Origin: an uncultured Oscillospiraceae bacterium
GTDB taxonomy: Bacteria > Bacillota > Clostridia > Oscillospirales > Oscillospiraceae
Assembly (NCBI GenBank): GCA_947627735.1
Contig: CANQXG010000004.1
Coordinates: 1 to 64,000 of the forward strand
Reading direction: 5' to 3'
DNA: 64,000 nt
Part shown: positions 59,702 through 64,000 of the stretch, piece by piece
Layout of the letters: each line of letters begins with the position of its first letter
Position numbering within the stretch: position 1 is the stretch's first letter
Translations under genes and position numbers: made by a program
The notes under the pieces: generated by a model
What the model saw: the letters and a program-made list of their open reading frames with translations, nothing else
What the model was told of the DNA's origin: nothing
Databases searched by the model: none

Positions 59702-61657
59702 TCACTTTTCAACGCTGGACTTGGGGTCCAGAACGTCGCGCAGGGCGTCGCCCACGATGTTGATGCAGACGGTGGTCACCGCCAGGAAGATAGAGGTGAA
59801 CACCCACTGCCACCAGTACGCGTTGATGATGGTCTCGTTGTTGGCGCCGTTGAGCATATTGCCCCAGGTCGGCCGGGGATATGCCACGCCGAAGCCCAGG
59901 TAGCTCAAGGAGGACTCGGTCAGCATGCAGGTGCCGAAGTCCAGCATCAGGCTCACCAGGATGACGCTCATCACGTTGGGGAGGATATGCTTGAAGGCGA
60001 TGACGCTCTCCTTCACGCCCATGGACTGGGCGGCCACCACGTACTCGCTCTCGCGGACCACCAGGATCTGGCCGCGGACCAGACGGGCCAGGCCCGGCCA
60101 GGTCAGCACGCCCAGGATGCACATGATGATGAAGATACGCATGGTCTCGCTCAGCACCATACGGCTCATGACCGCCGAAAGGATCATGGCGAAGGGCAAA
60201 AACGGGATGGCGGAGAAGATCTCCGCGATACGCATCAGCAGCACGTCCACCTTCCCGCCGAAGTAGCCGGAAAGGCAGCCGATGATGATGCCGATGATGG
60301 TGGAGATGATGACGGCCACCGCGCCCACGGTCATGGTCATCTTGCCGCCGTTGATGATGCGCTGGAAGATGTCGGCGCCCCGGTTATCGGTGCCGAACAG
60401 GTACCCCTTCAGGCCCCACTTGGCGCACAGGTCGCCGTTGGCGTCCTTGGCGTAGGTCTGGAACGCGCCGGCAAAGATCTCGCTGGCGCCGTTGGCCTCC
60501 TCGGGCACCTGGCACTGGTTCAGCGCGTCGCCGCCCCAGGAGTACACGTGGCCCTTATTGGTCAGGCCGGAGTAGTGATACGAGCCGCTGACGATCTGCA
60601 CATAGTCCTCGTCCTCGGGCAGCTCCGGCGCCGCCACCACGTCCAGCGGGAAGTCGCCGGTGAAGCACACGGACCCGTCGCTCAGCAGCAGGCACAGGTT
60701 GCTGTTGGTGGCGGTGATGGCCTCGATGGTCCGGCCGTCCAGGTACTCGCCGATGGCCACGGCCTTGCTGTTCATGTTGCTGCGCACCATGTTGAACAGG
60801 TCGCGGGAGCCGGTATACACGCTGTTGTGCCGGCCGTTCAGGCCCACGATGTAGTTCAGGGTGAAGTCGATGTCGTCGGCCATGCCCAGGTTCAGGAACA
60901 GATCCATGTTGGCATAGGTCAGCTTGTTGCCCCACAGATACAGCTTCCCGTCGTCCATCAGGATGGCGCTGACCTGGTAGCCGCATGTCAGCTTCTTGAT
61001 GTGGCTGACGTCCACGCCGTTATCCGCCAGCTCCTGGGGGAAGTAGGCGATGTTGGGGTTGACCTCCTTGCCGGCGGCCACGGTCTCGGCCTCGGTGCCG
61101 TACTGGCCCAGGGTCTTGGCGCCCCAGCAATAAATCTTGCCGGACTCGCTGATGGCCACCACGTGGTCGATGCCCGCCGCCACCATGGCGATCTTGTCGT
61201 TGAGGACCTCCTCAGGGATCTGGCTGATATCCACGCCCGTGGTGCCGATCTGGGTGGAACCCCAGATATACACCTTGCCGGCGTTGGACAGGCCCACGGT
61301 GAAGGAGCCGTAGCTGTCGATCATCTTGATATCGTTCTCCAGCTCCTTGGGCACCTTCATCAGGCTCATATTGGGCGCCATGCTCTGCTGGGTGACCTCG
61401 GTATAGGCGTCCTTATATTTTGGCATGAACAGCGGCCCGACGAACACGGTGATGAACATGCAGATAAGCAATATCAGCGCGCCCACGGCCAGCTTCCTCT
61501 CCAGGAAGTTGTTGACCACCTGCCGCATAGGGCTGACGATGGCCTCTGCGTCGGCGGCCTTCGCCGCGTCCATCTCGTCCGCCAGGGTATTGCTGCCGCC
61601 CCGGAACAGGCGTCCCAGCCAGGAGGCATGCTTCTGGGAAGAATCTTTCTTGCTCAT
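59702..61657 (-). CDS. Oligopeptide ABC permease OppC with RCC1-like beta-propeller insertion
   Basis: A 651-aa permease; OppC is normally about 300. The first helix is at about 56-76. Residues about 115-410 form an extracellular insert with at least five RCC1-like repeats: FTVGLSNAGKVYIWG, VVAISESGKIYCWG, SAILMDDGKLYLWG, LCLLLSDGSVCFTG, YSGLTNKGHVYSWGG. The normal OppC part then resumes at GTDNRGADIFQRII (about 421), with five helices and the EAA loop (EYVVAAQSMGVKESVIAFKH). An RCC1 propeller in the outer loop could form a docking surface for the binding protein or the wall. It lies 17 bases after oppB. Confidence 0.92.
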   Translation of the reverse strand: MSKKDSSQKHASWLGRLFRGGSNTLADEMDAAKAADAEAIVSPMRQVVNNFLERKLAVGALILLICMFITVFVGPLFMPKYKDAYTEVTQQSMAPNMSLMKVPKELENDIKMIDSYGSFTVGLSNAGKVYIWGSTQIGTTGVDISQIPEEVLNDKIAMVAAGIDHVVAISESGKIYCWGAKTLGQYGTEAETVAAGKEVNPNIAYFPQELADNGVDVSHIKKLTCGYQVSAILMDDGKLYLWGNKLTYANMDLFLNLGMADDIDFTLNYIVGLNGRHNSVYTGSRDLFNMVRSNMNSKAVAIGEYLDGRTIEAITATNSNLCLLLSDGSVCFTGDFPLDVVAAPELPEDEDYVQIVSGSYHYSGLTNKGHVYSWGGDALNQCQVPEEANGASEIFAGAFQTYAKDANGDLCAKWGLKGYLFGTDNRGADIFQRIINGGKMTMTVGAVAVIISTIIGIIIGCLSGYFGGKVDVLLMRIAEIFSAIPFLPFAMILSAVMSRMVLSETMRIFIIMCILGVLTWPGLARLVRGQILVVRESEYVVAAQSMGVKESVIAFKHILPNVMSVILVSLMLDFGTCMLTESSLSYLGFGVAYPRPTWGNMLNGANNETIINAYWWQWVFTSIFLAVTTVCINIVGDALRDVLDPKSSVEK

Positions 61658-61673
61658 AACTCTGCCTCCCCTC

Positions 61674-62717
61674 TCACTTATTGACCCGGACCCGCGGGTC
61701 GACCAGGCCGTACACCAGGTCGATCACCAGCGTGCCGATCAGGCTCGTGGCGATGTAGAACATCTGCATCAGCAGCACCAGGTCATAGTCCGCGTCACGC
61801 AGCGCCGTCAGCATGATACGGCCCATGCCGTTCCAGCCGAAGATGTTCTCGATGACGATGGACCCGCCGAAGATGCCCAAAAACCAGCCCACCACCAGCG
61901 TGACGATGGGGATCAGGGCGTTGCGCCAGGCGTGGGAGTAGATGACCACCTTTTCCTTCAGGCCCTTGGCCCGGGCGGTCTTGATGCAGTCCATGCTCAG
62001 CGCCTCGATCATGGACGCCCGCACGTAACGGGTCATGCCGCCCAGGGAGCAGAAAACCTCCGTGATCAGCGGCAGGGCCATGTAGTACATCTCGTCCTTG
62101 AACCGGGCGAAGCCCACATAGCTGGACCCGGGCGTCTTCATCCCGCTGGGCGGGAAGATGTGCAGCTTCGAGCAGAAGATCCAGATGAACAGTATCGCCA
62201 CCAGGAAGGTGGGCAGAGAGTAGCCCAAAATGGTGAACACCTGCACGGCCTGGTCCGTCTTGCTGCCCCGCCGCACCGCGCAGTGGATGCCCAGGGGGAT
62301 GGTGATACCAAGCGCCAGGATGGTGACGAATATGTTCAGCTTGATGGTGTTGATCATGGGCTGCGCCACCACGTCCACCACCGGCTTTTTATAGTCGTAC
62401 GAATAGCCCAGGTTGCCCTCGAGCAGTCCGTCGTAGCTTCCGTCGTAAAGGGGGTATACCCCGATCCAGCGCAGGTACCGGATCACTTTATTATTTGTGT
62501 CCGTGCCGTACATGCGTTGGTATTTCAAAAGGAGCCTGTCGAAGAATTCCTGTTCCTGCCCCTTGGGAACGGAGTTCTTCAGCGCCTTCAATTCCGCCTG
62601 AGCGTCGGTATAGGCTCGGTTGGCGGGCACCAGACTGTAGATCATAAACAGTATGAACGACAGCAGCACCAGCACCACCAGCATATACCCGACCCTCTTG
62701 AGAACGTATCTTCCCAT
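61674..62717 (-). CDS. Oligopeptide ABC permease OppB
   Basis: A 347-aa permease, slightly long for OppB (about 306). The first helix (YMLVVLVLLSFILFMIYSLVP) is followed by a polar stretch (about 33-105) longer than usual, with AYTDAQAELKALKNSVPKG and YRYLRWIGVYPLYDG-like features. The EAA loop is in YVRASMIEALSMDCIKTARAKG. It ends with YGLVDPRVRVNK. It forms the channel with OppC. About 150 bases and a terminator-like hairpin separate it from the binding-protein gene. Confidence 0.94.
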   Translation of the reverse strand: MGRYVLKRVGYMLVVLVLLSFILFMIYSLVPANRAYTDAQAELKALKNSVPKGQEQEFFDRLLLKYQRMYGTDTNNKVIRYLRWIGVYPLYDGSYDGLLEGNLGYSYDYKKPVVDVVAQPMINTIKLNIFVTILALGITIPLGIHCAVRRGSKTDQAVQVFTILGYSLPTFLVAILFIWIFCSKLHIFPPSGMKTPGSSYVGFARFKDEMYYMALPLITEVFCSLGGMTRYVRASMIEALSMDCIKTARAKGLKEKVVIYSHAWRNALIPIVTLVVGWFLGIFGGSIVIENIFGWNGMGRIMLTALRDADYDLVLLMQMFYIATSLIGTLVIDLVYGLVDPRVRVNK

Positions 62718-62784
62718 ATCATTTCCTCGCTCTCTTCCGGAGCACGCGCCGCGGACACATGTTCACGCCAAGCGCACACTCTGT

Positions 62785-62831
62785 TAAAATAAAACGCCGC
62801 GGAGCGGGGGGCGCGCCCCCGGTCCGCGGCG
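62785..62831 (-). terminator. Terminator-like hairpin between the binding protein and oppB
   Basis: A very GC-rich stem (62796-62831, outer CGCCGCGGA with TCCGCGGCG) is followed on the minus strand by GTTTTATTTT. It probably gives partial termination, so that the binding protein is made in excess over the permeases. Confidence 0.8.
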
Positions 62832-62869
62832 CAGGGTCTTATGCTATTTCGGGTCTATGCGTCTGCTTC

Positions 62870-64000
62870 TCAGCCCAGCAGGTACACGTCTGCCATATCC
62901 TTGATGTAGCAGACGGAGTTGTTCTCGAACCAGTAGGGATCGAGACGCCAGTTCCAGCTGTAGTCATAGGCAGCGGAGGTGAAACCGGTGGCGAAGTTGA
63001 AGCAGTTGTAGGTGGGAGTGCCGCTGTAGCTGACGCCCAGAGCGCCCTGATACAGCTCGTCGAGCATCGGGTTGAACTCGCCGATGGTCTGCTGCACCAC
63101 GAAGCCGGCGGCCTTGATGTTGTCGTTCTCCATGAAGCCGGTCACCAGCAGGTCGGTGAACTCGTTATCGGAGGTGCCGTACCAGTTGAGGGCCAGAGGC
63201 ATGTAGTAATCGTCGCCCACCTGGGTCACGGTGTAAGCGCCGTCAACGGAGGCGTAGGTGATGTCGTAGTCATACATCTCGGCAGCGGGGATCTTCTTGT
63301 AGCGGACACCCTCGCCGGAGTAATCGGTACCGTCAGCGTTGTACACCCAGCCGCCGGCCTCCAGCACAGCGATGGCCTGGTCGACAGAGGTGTTGTAGGA
63401 GTTCAGCAGCATGCCGTCGGCCAGAGCCGCCTGATACTGCCAAGCGCCGGTGTAGTACGGGCCGTCGGTGACGCCGCCGTAGCCGCCGGTGAAGTCCTTC
63501 GCGAAGGTGGCGCGGTCAAGGCAGTAAGCGATGGCCTCACGGACCTCCTTGAACTGGGCCGGGCCCAGATCGCCACGGAAGCCCAGCTTGCCGTAGCCGG
63601 CGCGGCTGTAGTGGGTGGCGACGTACTTGTCGGGGTTGTCGTTGACCAGCTTGATGGCCTCGTCGGTGGCGTCGCCGCCGGTCACGCCGGACAGGACATC
63701 CACGCCGCCGGCCTGGAAGTCAGCCAGCTGGGTCTCGGAGATGATGCGCTTGTAGACGACCTTCTCGATCTGGGGAACGGTGCCCTCGTAGTTGCCCTTG
63801 AACTCAGGGTTCTTCACCAGGGTGACGGAGTGGTCCGCCTCGTCCCACTCTTCGATCATGTAGGGGCCGGAGTAGGGATAATCCTGAGAGTGATCCCACA
63901 CAGCGTCGCTGATCTGCTGCGCGTGGGTGTAAACGCCCTCGCCGTCCATCTCATAGAAGCTGTCGGACAGGTAGATGCCGTCGCCGTCATCCATGATGTC
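62870..64000 (-). CDS. Oligopeptide ABC transporter solute-binding protein (family 5), N-terminus outside window
   Basis: The C-terminal ~376 residues of an OppA/DppA-type binding protein. It has the family-5 pattern PYSGPYMIEEWDEADHSVTLVKNPEF near the visible start (read in two pieces: PYSGPYMIEEWD and SVTLVKNPEF). It continues with CLDRATFAKDFTGGYG, DGPYYTGAWQ and a late LDPYWFENNS. The protein captures peptides outside the cell for the OppBCDF transporter. The true start lies beyond position 64000, so a lipobox cannot be checked. Confidence 0.93.
   Translation of the reverse strand, partial: DIMDDGDGIYLSDSFYEMDGEGVYTHAQQISDAVWDHSQDYPYSGPYMIEEWDEADHSVTLVKNPEFKGNYEGTVPQIEKVVYKRIISETQLADFQAGGVDVLSGVTGGDATDEAIKLVNDNPDKYVATHYSRAGYGKLGFRGDLGPAQFKEVREAIAYCLDRATFAKDFTGGYGGVTDGPYYTGAWQYQAALADGMLLNSYNTSVDQAIAVLEAGGWVYNADGTDYSGEGVRYKKIPAAEMYDYDITYASVDGAYTVTQVGDDYYMPLALNWYGTSDNEFTDLLVTGFMENDNIKAAGFVVQQTIGEFNPMLDELYQGALGVSYSGTPTYNCFNFATGFTSAAYDYSWNWRLDPYWFENNSVCYIKDMADVYLLG

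Overview
The window comes from a high-GC, spore-forming member of the Clostridia. An Oscillospiraceae-type genome (Flavonifractor/Intestinimonas/Lawsonibacter-like) is my best guess, made from gene content, synteny and codon style and not from a search. Spore genes are scattered through it: a cotJ operon, yunB, a sipL-type DUF3794+LysM gene and a sporulation-type NodB deacetylase. The housekeeping clusters cdaA-cdaR and gmk-rpoZ-priA-def-fmt-rsmB-rlmN-stp-prkC-rsgA are typical of Firmicutes.

Layout. 1-919: spore coat operon with a CotJA-CotJB fusion. 1042-3042: LTA-synthase-like sulfatase, convergent with a murD - M42 - M42 - yunB - ligA operon (9222 down to 3097). 9350-10459: RNase P RNA and yebC. 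10537-12245: sipL-like gene and a tiny membrane protein. 12291-28361: an 18-gene, almost gapless block from cdaA (c-di-AMP synthase) to rsgA, apparently driven by one sigma-A promoter at 28418-28446. 28510-31041: an amino-acid ABC transporter and two tRNA-Ser genes. 31172-32782: an ABC-F ATPase. 56895-64000: an oligopeptide ABC transporter whose OppC, OppF and OppB carry unusual inserted domains.

The outstanding feature is a 23,085-bp element (33496-56580) inserted inside a NodB-family (PdaB-like) polysaccharide deacetylase gene. The 5' part of the gene lies at 56576-56775 and the 3' part at 32914-33495, both on the minus strand. The break falls in the first catalytic motif. Joining the two parts at the shared 5-bp CCCCA restores one uninterrupted 777-nt, 258-residue reading frame with all five NodB motifs. 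The element ends are 21-bp inverted repeats (19/21 identical). Brought together they form a near-perfect palindrome around a CA dinucleotide, as expected of a large-serine-recombinase attP. The element encodes such a recombinase (521 aa), translationally coupled to a 46-aa protein that is a candidate directionality factor. Sequences resembling mother-cell sigma-E promoters lie before both the recombinase pair and the split deacetylase. The arrangement parallels skin-like elements that leave sporulation genes during development, but here the cargo is a surface-glycan locus and not a prophage.

Cargo: a MATE exporter with a possible attenuator leader; the recombinase pair; a Dlt-like cassette (adenylating ligase, formyltransferase, carrier protein, MBOAT acyltransferase, AlgX-like SGNH protein); a Wzm/Wzt exporter; four genes for GDP-D-glycero-D-manno-heptose and three that could turn it into a deoxyheptose; RgpF-type and GT2 glycosyltransferases; a methyltransferase-kinase fusion; and rmlC/rmlD for dTDP-L-rhamnose. 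Together these would make, decorate and export a heptose- and rhamnose-containing surface polysaccharide from a strong vegetative-type promoter at 56384-56413. Excision during sporulation is inferred from sequence only.
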